Positions 42,911 through 53,652 of a stretch of DNA of 64,000 nt are shown here, piece by piece. The notes under the pieces are model-generated. The model did no database searches and had not been told where the DNA came from. It was given only the letters and a program-made list of their open reading frames with translations. The stretch comes from Gordionus sp. m RMFG-2023 (lineage: Eukaryota > Nematomorpha > Gordioida > Chordodea > Parachordodidae): contig NC_088775.1 of NCBI RefSeq assembly GCF_954871325.1, positions 19,693,561 to 19,757,560 of the forward strand, given 5' to 3'. Each line of letters opens with the position of its first letter. Position 1 is the first letter of the stretch. A program made the position numbers and the translations under genes.

Positions 42911-44942
42911 TGGATATTAGACTTTTTTAAAAAAACGCTGAAGGTGAAAATCATGCCCAAAAGCAAAAAAGTATAGTATGATAATTTAATAAACAAAAGC
43001 TGTGAACTGATAATTTCCTCAAAAGAATCAATTCAAAAGGGGGATATGATTCCCATTTCATCAATAATTTATAAAAATAGGGTTAAAATTGCAAAAGAAA
43101 ATAGAGGCAAGATAAAACTAACTATTGAGGCTATTTTATATTGTGGCTTGCAAGGCCTAGCAATTCGTAGCCACAAGGATTCAGGAAGCTTAAATTTTAA
43201 TAATAATGATAACGAAGGTAATTTCCGTGGACTTTTAAAATTTAAAGCATTAGGAGATCCTGTATTAATGGAGAGCCTCATTAGTACCAATAAAAATGCT
43301 ACTTATCTCAGCCCTAGGATATAAAATGAGATAATTGATATTTGCAACAATATCATTTTAGAAAAATTGATTGTTGAAATCAATTCTGCCCCATGCTTCT
43401 CAATTTTGGCAGATGAGACCACGGACATTGCTGGCATTGATCAGATGTCGTTGTGTGCGCGATATGTAGATACTCATAAAAACATTATCAAGGAAATGTT
43501 TCTCCAATTTATTCCTGTTTCAAGCATGACTGGGTCTGCTTTAGCTGATGTAATATTTGTGAATCTTAAAAAATTAAAAGTAATAATTAATCTTATTATA
43601 TAATTATTTTAAAAAATATAGCTAAATATAAATATAATACGTGGGCAAGGGTATGATGGAGCACGTGCAATGAGTGGACAATTCAATGGGCTTCAGGCAT
43701 TTATTTAAAAAATAGGCCCAACAGCTATATATGTCCACTGTGCTGCCCATTCACTCAAATTAGCAATATCGGATTCATGTTCTTTACCATTGATATCAAA
43801 TTGCTTAGGTTTTTAATTATTAAATTAAATTTTTTATATTTATATCAGGTAAAATATCTAGCATTTATGAGATGTTTAGATACCCAAGCGTCAAAATATT
43901 TTGAACAGAATTATATCTGAAACTCCTTGCCCAACAAGGAGAAAAAAATTGCAAAAAGCTTGTCCAACAAGATGGAGTCTACGACATCAAGCAGTAACAG
44001 CTTTTATCGAGTTAGAAGAGCCGAGTATTAATGCTCTTATAGAAATATCACAATGTCTGAAAAAGATATTTCTACAGAAGCAAGCAAGTTACTGGATTCA
44101 ATATTTATACCAAATTTTTTTTTCGCATTAGAATGTATTAATAAATTATTTAATTATACAACTATTTTATGTAATACTTTTCAAAAACCTGAAATTGATT
44201 TGATTGAGATGATGAGAATAGCAGAGACAATTTTATTAGAAATTAAAGAAATTAGAGCTAATGCTGATGAGGAATTTCATATTTTATATATTAATGTTGA
44301 ATCAAAAGCAGAGCTATACGAGTTCAATATTTGTCTCCCTCGACTTACAGTAAGGCAAACTTATCGTCCAAATATTAATATAGGGTCAATAGAAGAATAT
44401 TATAAAATAAATGTCTTTATACCTCTTTTGGATACATTTATAACCCAAGTAAATGAAAGGTTTTTAATTTATCAAGAAACACTTATCAATCTGCAGATAT
44501 TAATTCCGCAAAAGCCCTCTGAACCTTTTTCAGATGGTGATAGAAAAAAAATAAAATATTTGGAAGATTTTTATCATGAAGACATTAATGTATCTCATGA
44601 TGCTTTATTAGCTGAATGCCAACTATGGTATAAAAGATTAACTATGGTTGATATAGTCCCAAAAAATGCTATGATGCTTTGCATCATTTCAAACCTCTTT
44701 TAGATTATTTTCCCAATTTATTGAAATTATTATATATATTAGCAACTCTTCCCATTAGTACTGCAACTAATGAGAGAACATTCTCTTCTTTAAGAAGATT
44801 AAAAACGTACCTAAGAAGTACAACTTCTGAAAGTAGGTTGAATGGTCTGGCCCTTTTTAATATTCATAGGCATTTGACGCCAAACACGGATGATATAATT
44901 GAAAAATTAGCTCCCTCCCAACGAAGATTGGATTTTACATAA
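42911..44942 (+). pseudogene. hAT transposase, ZMYM1-like, nearly complete but broken
   Basis: Starts MDIRLF at 42911 and passes through an internal stop. Then IPISSIIYKNRVKIAKENRG, GLAIRSHKDSGSLN, CFSILADETTDIAGIDQMSL (the DETTD block with a catalytic Asp), an intron of about 44 nt, IIRGQGYDGARAMSGQFNGL and YVHCAAHSLKLAISDSC, another short intron, CPTRWSLRHQAV, the long helical insertion, and LPISTATNERTFSSLRRLKT with final SQRRLDFT. All blocks of the ZMYM1-type hAT family are present, including the likely RW of the helical domain. A few stops or shifts (for example near 43321, 43708 and 44040) break it. It is the best-preserved hAT transposase in the window. Confidence 0.85.
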
Positions 44943-44949
44943 TAAAAAT

Positions 44950-46774
44950 CAGAGACCTGCAGGCCCGGCCCTAAACCCGGCCCGGGCCGTATTTTAAATT
45001 TTTTAAATATACCCGGGCCGGGCCTAAAAAAATTTTTTTTAAACATATCCGGGCCGGGCCTAAAAAATTTTTTTTTTAATATATCCGGGCCGGGCTTAAG
45101 ATTGTTAAACCCGGGCCGGGCCTTAATATTTTTTATAAAAATTTTTACATTCTGAGTTAATGGTTATAAGATTATATTATATTATAGTTATGATTAATAT
45201 AATATTGGGTGATGGTTGACACTACCTAACAACCCACAGATCGATCTAATTATTAATTTCCTGCAAATTTAAGTATTAATATATTTTTTTATAATTCATA
45301 TCTAAATTTTTACAACATATTTTACCAAAACAATCAAATAAAAAAATATCTTAAATAAGTCCCAATATTCAAGTATTATTAATATATTTTTTTATAATTC
45401 ATATCTAAATTTTTAGAATATATTTTACCAAAACAATCAAATAAAGGATTATCACTTCTTAAAGTTTGTAATTGATTTTACTAAATATAAAGCATTTTTT
45501 AATAGAAAAATTTGTTTTACACAAGTATCATTTTATTTCTCTTTTTCTCTGTCCCAAATTCAAGCAATTACGTATGTAGTCAGGGACAGATCGCAAAATG
45601 ACGGAAAACTATATAAAAGATTATATTAAATTACAAGAGGCTCAGGAAGTAAATGAAATACCATCGACCAGTCAAATTACGACTGTTGTTAATCAAACTG
45701 AATCGTTTTATGACAAATGGGGCGATGGTAATTCTGGTAATATGTCAATACCCGATGATGAATATTATAATTACATAAATAATAGATAAAACATTTAAGG
45801 TGGATAATTTGTTAGAGTGGTGGGCGGCTCATCAAAGCGAATTTCCAATTTTAGCAAAATTGGCAATTCCTGCTTTAAGTGCAAGCTGTGAGCGGAATTT
45901 TTCCACTACTGGGAGAATTCTTGAAGAAAGAAGAAGTAATCTTCAACCTGAAAAGGTAGATATGCTTCTCTTTCTTCATGATAATTTGTGAATTTTTAAT
46001 ATCTTTCTTGAGTATAGGGTTTTGTCAATCATGCTGGTTTTTTACTTTGCAAACTGTCAAATATTTATTGCATTTATTATTTACCTTGAGTCATGAAAGT
46101 TTTTAATCCAACATTTTTCATTATTTTTTACAATATTATATAATACAATTATCTTCTTTTGTTAAAAATTTATATTATAAAATAAATTATATTAATATTG
46201 TGCAATTAGATTATATTTTCAAAATACTATTTATTATACATGCATTTTTTTAAATAGCGATTTATTTTTATTTTATAAATTAAATAGTAAATTAAATACA
46301 ATATTATATTCTCAAAATATTTTCCATTTTTATAAATTAAATATTAGTTTAATTTTTTTTAAATGTAATATAAAATATAGTATATGACAAATATTATTAC
46401 CATTTTTATGAATATTAGTTTTATTTTTATAAATGCAATATAAAATATAGTATGCTCAAAATATCCATTTTTATAAATAACTGTTTTATAATTTTTATAA
46501 ATTCAATATAATATTCTCCAAATATTAGCTTTTTACATGCATTTTTTAAATAATAAGCGATAATACTCACTGAAAAATATGGTAAAATACCTCATAGGTG
46601 AATTTTTGTATATACCAGATCATTTTTAAAAATTCCGAGCCGGGCCTGAAATTTTTAAATCCGGGCCGGGCCGGCCGTAAAAATTTTTTTTTAAAAATAT
46701 CCGGGCCGGGCCGTAAAAATTTTTTTTTAAATATCCGGGCCGGGCCGTGCAAATGGTACCTCTGCAGGTCACTG
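44950..46774 (+). mobile_element. hAT element, GGCCCGGGCC word family
   Basis: An 1825-bp element with a perfect 8-bp duplication ATAAAAAT (44942-44949 and 46775-46782). Ends CAGAGACCTGCAGGCCCGGC and, on the opposite strand, CAGTGACCTGCAGAGGTACC. Subterminal arrays of CCGGGCCGGGCC words lie at 44964-45125 and 46630-46750, spaced by ATTTTTTTTTAAA-type tracts. It inserted eight bases past the stop codon of the host element's transposase, so it did little damage. Confidence 0.95.
45598..45991 (+). pseudogene. hAT transposase C-terminal remnant
   Basis: Two pieces: MTENYIKDYIKLQEAQEVNE then STSQITTVVNQTES (45598-45789), and DNLLEWWAAHQSEFPILAKL followed by ASCERNFSTTGRILEERRSN and DMLLFLHDNL (45800-45991). 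LEWWxxHxxxFPxLAxLAxxxLxxxxSCERNFSxxG is the classical hAT dimerisation domain. The two pieces are nearly joined, with one frame break between them. The rest of the transposase is deleted. Confidence 0.85.
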
Positions 46775-47245
46775 ATAAAAATATAATGTTTCTATAATAT
46801 TTTTTGTGCTATCATTTTTTAATGTCTTATATATTTTTCTTTTACATAAAAAATATAATTATTCATATTTCCAACATTTAGATTTTTTATACTTTATAAA
46901 TATATAAATTTTAAAAGCTCAAAAAAATTTAAATTTCTATTGTGGAATATTTATTTTATAGTCATCATATCCTGGTTATATCCACTTAATATTTTATAAT
47001 TCAGATTTATTTAAAGTATTTATATGCCGCCGGTTATATTCGTTTAATATTTTTTAAATCAAATTTATTTTTATATATCGGTTTATATATTTAATTTTTT
47101 ATAATTCATATTAATTTAAATTTGTATATTAGAAATAGTTATTAGTCCTAATAAATGTATGCTTGATATTTTTAAATAACAATAATTTTATTTAAAAAAA
47201 TTTTAATTATCCTCCCCCCACCCCAAATTCCTGCGTACGCTACTG

Positions 47246-48949
47246 ATACATCAGTTAATAAGGGTAACTTCAAAGAGTTGCTCAAATTATATTGTCATCT
47301 AGGTGGTGATGAAACCAAGTTGATATTTTATAATGTGGCTAATAATGCCACATATATATCTCCCGATATACAAAATGAAATTATAAACATATGTAATAAT
47401 CTTATTGTTGAAAAATTGATTAAAATTGTTGAACCTACCTTTTTCTCTGTACTTGCAGATGAAACAACTGATATCTCAAATCAGCAGCAAATGTCATTGG
47501 TTATCAGAATATTAAACTTGGACACCATAAAAATTAGTGAATTTTTTTTGCAATATACTCCACTTAATAATGGTACAGGAGAAAATATAGCCAAACAAAT
47601 AATATCTTTTTTAAAAAACAATAATATTGATATAACTAAAATTCGAGGCCAAGGATATGATGGTGCTTCAGCAATGTCTGAAAAAATTAATGGGGTTCAG
47701 GCCTATATAAAAAAGAAGTGCCCAAAAGCTCTTTATATACATTGTGGAGAACATTCTCTAAATTTAGTTATCTCCAAAGCTTGTGGAATTCGTGAGATTG
47801 ATAATAGTTTAAGTAAATAATTATTCACATAATCTATATAATCTTTATTTCATAAAAATCGTACCCAAAATAATTGAATTTTTAAGTTGTGGGAAGCGAT
47901 CAAAGGTGTATCCAAAATAATTGAATTTTTAAGTTGTGGGAAGCGATCAAAGGTGTTGTATCACGTTTTAAAAGATATACAAAGATTTAAAGTTCAAAAA
48001 TTAAAAAAATATTCGCCAACAAGATTTCTTCAGAGACAAGATTCAATTACTGGATTCCTTCAAGCATTAGAAGGCATAGTTGAAACCTTGAAAATAATAA
48101 GTAGATGGAATGATAATGATACATCTAATATTGCCCAAGAATTGTGTTCATCAATTTATGAAACCCCTTTTATTATATCAATTTTTTGTATGAATTATAT
48201 TTTTTTAAAAACTGTAAATTTAAGTCGATATCTTCAAAGGGAAAATATCAACATTGTGTCAGCAATGAATGAAGCCAAGAGGCTTCTTAAAATATTTGAA
48301 GATGCTGAGGTAAATGCCAACAATATTTTTTTACCAATAAATTAATATTAAGAAACCTAGGCTAATAATCATAGATGACATGTTAGCTTTGGAATCAACT
48401 TTTGATTATTATAAAAAAGTTATTCATTATTAAAAACAATTATTACTCACTTTAAATTAAAATTTGCTGGGCATAGCAAAATATTTTAATTTTCTTTTGC
48501 CATCATCCTCAGAACAATTAATTATTAACAATAATATAATGCTTAGCATTAAAAAAATTAGTATTTTTTATGAATCCGACATTATCGGTGGATACGAACA
48601 GCTAAAATCAGATACTGAAGCTTGGTATTCTGATCTAAGCACCATCATCCTTACAGATCGTCCCAGTAACCCTGTTGAGGCATTACAATTATTTAAGGAA
48701 ACTTTAAACTTAAGATCAAATATCAAAACACTTTTAATAATATTAGCAACACTTCCCATAACTACTTGCACCAATGAGCGGTCATTTTCGACACTGACTC
48801 GACTTAAAAGTTATTTAAGGGCAACCTCTGGCCAGGCGAGGACCAATGGATTGGCTCTTCTAAATATATATAGAGATCTTAATCCTAGTCCAAATGAGGT
48901 CATAGAGGAAATGGCGAAAGGGCCACTGAGAATTAAGTTAAATATATAA
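47246..48949 (+). pseudogene. hAT (ZMYM1-like) transposase body, probably of the 16.1-kb unit
   Basis: Starts inside the protein at DTSVNKGNFKELLKLYCHLG, then FFSVLADETTDISNQQQMSL (catalytic DETTD block), KIRGQGYDGASAMSEKINGV, YIHCGEHSLNLVISKACGIR, SPTRFLQRQDSITGFLQAL, the insertion, LATLPITTCTNERSFSTLTR and a final EMAKGPLRIKLNI. A 60-base direct duplication around 47862-47960 and shifts near 47820, 48345 and 48460 break it. The N-terminal part is cut off by the insertion of element 42649-47245, so the duplicated-exon gene at 37890-42600, on the same strand, may be its 5' portion. Compared with 42911-44942 it lacks the first intron. Confidence 0.8.
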
Positions 48950-49545
48950 AATATAAAGTTTTTTAACATAGTATTTATAGTTTTTTTTTTAATCAAAAGC
49001 AATAAAAATATTTTTTTAAATAAGCACTTGACATAAAATTATATTTTGTTATTTATAAATTGTTTTACAATAGTTTATATAAAATTTATCTTTTGTTATA
49101 TATATAAATTTTATTATATATAATATTTATTTATTTTTTTTAATTTATATTAAAAATACTTTATTTATTAGGCATACAAATATAAAAGTAATAATACATA
49201 ATACTTATCCAATATATACAAATAGTTTACATGTACAACTTAAAAATATATTAAATCTAGTATATTAAAATATTTAATTTCGCATAAATATACATTTTAA
49301 AAAAATACTGTATTTATGAAAATGATAAATATATATAATTACAATAAAATATAAGTAATTTTTACATAACGGAATTTAAGAAAAATATATAATTTAACAA
49401 TTCTAGAAATTTTAAGAAATTTAACAACCAACGACTTCATAATACAAAGTATAATAATGGGAATATAATTAGTGCAAATGATAATACGAGGAAGAAGGGG
49501 GGGGGGTAATTTTAAATGATTTATGGAAGAAGAAGAAAATCTAGA
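48950..49545. other. AT-rich 3' region
   Basis: No gene was recognised. The stretch is very AT-rich and ends in a run of about ten G at 49497 just before the LINE. Confidence 0.5.
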
Positions 49546-51170
49546 TTAATCGGGCTCCTCGGGGAATGAACCTATGAAGCATGTGAAATTAGATTTTATA
49601 ATCTGAATTCCTATGCGTTGACGTAAGTAGACGCCTTCTTTTGGGTCTCCTGATTTTGTTCTTAAGGTTCTGCCAATCTTTTTAATTAGGCTAAGAGCCT
49701 GACTTCCAAGAGATGTTAAGGTTGTCGTGACAACTGGTACGAATTTATACTCATCTGGAATATCCACATATTTATTTGTTTTAAAATCTTCGGTGTATTT
49801 TAAAATGTCTTTATTGGTGTTGGAGAGTGAGAGGGGGTCAACGCAGGAGAAATTCCACGCTAGAAATCGGCCATTCTCCCAAGGAATTTGTGTAATTCCA
49901 TCGGGTCGTCTCCCATCCGTAAAGAGACCTGAGGGTTCTAAAGTGGCAGGAAAGCCTGCTGACTGTAAAGCTCGTTTTATGAGAGCATTACACCTGTTAT
50001 GCCGGATTGAGCGTCCACTGCTAAAAATGCATTGGAGGCAATGACGACCAGTTTGACTAACTGGCCTTTTGCACTTGGCGCACTTATATGAAACTGAGGT
50101 TGTTACATTTAATCGAATGGCTACAGCAAAACTGAATTCTTGATTTGAAAGTTCGAGATCAAGATTTTTAGAGGGGATGGCATCCAAGTATTCATGTCCT
50201 AAACCTTGGTTGAGGGAAGCTAATAGGGCATGATCTTCAGATTGCAATGTCGAAAAGAGGTAATCAACGGACCTTGCAATCATCGGATTATCCCAATCCT
50301 TTTGTTTATGGGAGGCTGGTGGCAGACATTCATCTCCAACTGAGGCTTTCCATATGACATAAGCTTCGTCAAGCAGTGCATCTGGGAAGGTCAGGTGATC
50401 AGTTATTATTTTGGAGCTTGCCAATCTGGACGAGATGAAACCACTAATTGATAAGGCTATGGGTGATCGTAACCCTAAGCCTTCTTTATTGCAGGGGAGA
50501 GTGGCTTGATGCCACGAATTGGCTTAAGGGTTTGGGATGTTTAAAAACAGCAGTAGACCGTAGAGCATATAGGATCTTTGGTGTATTGAAGAAATTTTTT
50601 ATTAAGAAGAAAGATTTATGCGTGGGAAGTTGCATAAGTAGACCCTCCATATTGTTTAAATTATTCTAAGTAGCCTGGAAAAAGGCTTCAACTGCTAAGC
50701 AACCCCCAACTGGTGAGCCAAGATGTGTTAGTTCTTCGGCCATAACCTCTTTAAAGGCGTGACAGTTGGGAGATTGAGAGGTGAGCTGACAGAATTCTGT
50801 TTTGTCGACGTTTAAGAGAAGGCCTATGTCTGGCCCATCCTTTTGCAAAATTTCTAGGGCTTTGTCTATCCCTTCTGGGCTTCCGCTTATAATTCCGTCA
50901 TCTAGGTACCAGATATGAAGATCTAACAGGCAACTGCTTTTAATTTTTTTAACTAGAATGACTATTCCTAGACAGAATAATATCGACCCTAGGGGATCAC
51001 CCTGTTGAATTCCTTCTGAAGAAGAAAGCCTATATTCACCATATTGTATGATGGAGGGATTCGCATAGCAGCTTAAAATGTAGCTGGAGTAGCATGGGAA
51101 GCTATTGATAAAGGATTTAAGGAAGACAGATCGTTTTATTGTGTTGTATGCATTGTAAAAATCAATTTTA
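49546..51170 (-). mobile_element. 5'-truncated RLE-type LINE (RT plus restriction-like endonuclease)
   Basis: Minus strand. RT motifs: KIDFYNAYNTIKRSVFLKSF, GIQQGDPLGSILFCLGI and WYLDDGIISG (catalytic Asp pair), then a thumb-like region ending VEAFFQAT and a stop. The frame resumes LPTHKSFFLIKNFFNTPKIL, then ATLPCNKEGLGLRSPIALSI and KQKDWDNPMIARSVDYLFS. A zinc finger CAKCKRPVSQTGRHCLQC is followed by RHNRCNALIKRAL, RRPDGITQIPW and LAWNFSCVDPL, the RPD...WD layout of restriction-like endonucleases. The C-terminus is FTCFIGSFPEEPD. Few breaks (stop near 50667 and frame change near 50520-50560), so it is fairly young. Assignment to an RLE clade rather than another LINE clade is from the finger plus endonuclease only. 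Confidence 0.75.
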
Positions 51171-51229
51171 ATTTAATCTATAATTTTAATGTGTTATAAT
51201 TTGTGTTGCTAAAATTATTAAAAGTGTTT

Positions 51230-51700
51230 TGATATTTGTTCTTAAATTTAAAGTTTCCTTAAATAATTAATTGTAATGTCTCAACAGAGTTGCTGGGACG
51301 ATCTGTAGGGATGATGGTGCTTAGATCAGAATGCCAAGCTTCAGTATCTTTTTAGCATGTCTAATTCATAAAAAATACTAATTTTCTTAATGCTAAACAT
51401 TATATTATTGTTAATAATTAATTGTTCTGAAAATGATGGCAAAAGAAATCAAAATATTTTGCTATGCCCAGCAAATTTTAATTTAAAGTGAGTAATAATC
51501 GTTAAAAAAAATAACTTATAATAATCAAAAGTTGGTTCCAAAGCTAACATGTCATCTATGATTATTAGCCTAGGTTTCTCAATATTAATTTTAAACATCT
51601 ATCATATATTGGTAAAAAAATATTGCCAACACAATTTTGATTTTTTCACTTTGAAGGATATCGACTTAAATTTAGTTTAAAAAAACATTTATATTTTAAT
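51230..51700 (-). pseudogene. Inverted partial copy of the hAT transposase at 48.2-48.7 kb
   Basis: The reverse complement of this stretch follows 48190-48730 closely (shared AAGCTTGGTATTCTGATCTAAG-like and GATATCCTTCAAAG-like segments). Together with 47246-48949 it forms a large inverted duplication with the LINE in the loop. Numerous small changes are present and there is no coding potential. Confidence 0.8.
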
Positions 51701-51734
51701 CTATAATTTTAATGTGTTTACTAATTATAAAATA

Positions 51735-51905
51735 TATCATTTATAATTAAGGCAATATAATATTTATAATTAAAGCAATTTATAAGTGTAATACTAATAT
51801 TTATAATTAAGGCAATATAATATTTATAATTATAGCAATATAATATTTATAATTAAAGCAATATAATATTTATAATTAAATCAATATAATATTTATATTT
51901 TAAAT
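51735..51905. repeat. Tandem repeat of about 24 bp, around seven copies
   Basis: The unit AATTAAGGCAATATAATATT plus TAT is repeated with drift (AAAGCAATATAATATTTATA, ATAGCAATATAATATTTATA). It is a minisatellite. Confidence 0.85.
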
Positions 51906-51984
51906 AATCGCTTTTTATTTGTAAATAACTTCTAAAAGTATAATAAATTGAAACGTATATCAATAAAATTATGTCAATGTGTTA

Positions 51985-52204
51985 TTTTAATTAAAATTAC
52001 TGGTTAATGGCTCAATTTTAGCCGATATGGCTAACTCAATATATTAGCGAGAAAATTATGTAAGCCCGAAAATTATGCTCATGGAAATACAAGTTTTATA
52101 TTATTCGTGAAATCTCTAGGCTTGAACAATATTTTTTGGCTAAAATATTGAGTTAGCTGTTTATAAAAATCAGCTCAAGTCGAGCCGTTTAACAACACTA
52201 ACTA
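51985..52204. mobile_element. Small hAT-type MITE, TAGTGTTGTTAA end family
   Basis: The right end, read on the opposite strand, is TAGTGTTGTTAAACGGCTCG, and the interior has TTTTGGCTAAAATATTGAGT and AATCTCTAGGCTTGAAC. Closely similar sequences occur at 63096-63313 and 63832 onward. The left end here is eroded, around 51985-52010. Confidence 0.55.
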
Positions 52205-53153
52205 AAATAATTAATAATTCTAGGACTTTTATATTATAAGAAAAACCAATATGATTTTTAAGATAAACCCGGCCGAAGGCCGGGCAAAAGGGTGTGGGGG
52301 ACGAAGCCCCCCAGGCTTTTATATGTGGACCCCCTCTAAGGAAAATTCCTAGCTACGCCACTGGGTAGAACTAAGGTTATATAGTTGTTCTGATTCTGAC
52401 TGAATAATTTATTCTAACTTTAAAAAAATTTACTAAATTTTAATGAATAAGATATATTTTAAATATACTAATTTTTTAACTAATTAGATTCCCCAACCTA
52501 TACTGATGATAATGTGTTATATTCAAATTTTAAAATAAACTGGCATAACTCATTTGGATCTAAAGATCAGCGTGATAAGGCCTCTTGATAAAGCTGAATA
52601 ATCTTTTACCAAACAAAGATATATTAGTTACAACTAAAAACGACTTCTTCAGCTAATCTTTTGAGATACTAATCTAATAGAAAATCCCTTATAGGCCTTT
52701 CTTAAATCACCAAAAAAATTTTTTGATTATTCTTATTTTAAAATAATATTTCTTAAATTAAACGCTCCATTACCCTCAATTGAGGGTTTATTTAGTAAGG
52801 CAAAACTTTTACATAGGGATAGCCGGTCTAAACTTTTGGATGACAATATATAAATGATTTTATTATAAAAATGTAATCAACATAAATAATTATTTTTTAT
52901 TACATTTAATTTTAGTTAATTTCTTTTATAATCAATAACATTATATTAAAATATTATAAATGTTGATTTATATACAATTACATTAAATAAAAAAAATTTT
53001 TTATAAGGTAGCTAAAGCTACTTTTGAAAAATAGTAGCTAATAGCACTCTACTCTGTTTTGATGGGTGGCGGTAGCATCCTACTTTCTTTAGCAAATAGC
53101 AATAGTAGTAGCGCGGTATTTTAAGAGTAAGGTTTAGCAACTCTGCTAAGCTG

Positions 53154-53652
53154 TATAGCAAAACAAAGAAGTAAATTTATCTATCAATTGAAGGGGGTGT
53201 CTTCACATCTTGTTTCAAAAAAATATTGATCTAATATTTATAGTACAGCCAAATCTTGCCCATGATAAAAATTTTGACAATGGGCGGGTGGGTGTAGCAA
53301 GAATTTTCTGAACAGCAGGTGGCTGGGTGACAGCGTATTGGCGAATAAAAAATTTCCAAATCAGAGGCAGGTAAGTTAAAAAATAGTAAAAAATAGTGGG
53401 TAAACAAGCTTATGAGATAAAACCCACCAATTGAATGCATCTAGTATACATTCTCGGTAAAAATAAATGTACTCTAAAGGTAATATACAATCAATTTCGT
53501 AATTATAATATAATTAGCCAGAGGAAGCCTTCGTTTAAAAAAAGATCTTTCTACAAACGTGAATCAAAATAAACATTTAATTATAGGCTGAAAGTTGCTT
53601 AAAACCATGACAATTTCTATGTTAAACAAATAAAGACTAGGGTCATATTTAT
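53154..53652. other. Intergenic, 3' of the WIP gene
   Basis: Probably includes the 3' untranslated region of the minus-strand WIP gene. AAATAAATATGACC-type A-rich signals on the minus strand just beyond the stop could serve polyadenylation. No further gene was recognised. Confidence 0.45.

Larger units (their letters stand above)
42649..47245 (+). mobile_element. hAT element, CAGTGGCGTACGCAG family, with nested hAT
   Basis: Left end CTTTGGCGTAAGCAGCTGGG; right end on the opposite strand CAGTAGCGTACGCAGGAATT. G/C runs lie just inside both ends. The left 80 bp match element 31803 closely (AAAGCCAAAATGCAGATGCC). The transposase gene is on the plus strand and the 1825-bp element 44950-46774 lies downstream of its stop codon; without that the element is about 2.76 kb. 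The flanking octamers TTATATAG and ATACATCA do not match. Confidence 0.75.
36239..52363 (+). mobile_element. 16.1-kb hAT-bounded unit holding further insertions
   Basis: Both ends read CAGTGGCGTAGCTA (the right one on the opposite strand, ending 52363), each with a nearby G-tract (over 20 G at 36258; GGGGGTCC at the right). The octamers GATAGAAC (36231-36238) and GGTAGAAC (52364-52371) match at 7 of 8, and the sequence on either side is one older hAT copy, so this is a single insertion that later grew. Within it are a hAT at 36644, a MITE at 38592, hATs at 39763 and 42649 (with 44950 inside), and an RLE LINE. Subtracting these leaves roughly 6.5 kb. Its transposase body is at 47246-48949. Confidence 0.7.
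35365..53145 (+). mobile_element. Old hAT element enclosing the nested stack, GTAGCTACTACT words
   Basis: Left end CAGCGTGGTTAAAGTAAGCG; right end on the opposite strand CAGAGTTGCTAAACCTTACT. Subterminal words of the AGTAGCTAC/GTAGCCACTAC type lie inside both (35390-35440 and 53005-53120). Transposase remnants flank the big insertion: on the left RFLTPNNPRWNSIYNAFQLV and ILEGEDYMKIRYYVPTLSTL (35740-36130), on the right LNAPLPSIEGLFSKAKLLHR and LLDDN (52755-52850). The flanking octamers ACAAGAAC and CTAAGCTG do not match, so the target duplication is lost or the ends are mis-set. Without insertions it would be about 1.65 kb. Confidence 0.6.

Noticed and set aside
42641-47253. 8-bp target duplication for element 42649-47245
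   Set aside because: TTATATAG and ATACATCA do not match, so the insertion is argued from its ends and internal homology only.
49727-50044. Plus-strand 105-residue frame
   Set aside because: It is the antisense of the LINE endonuclease coding region.
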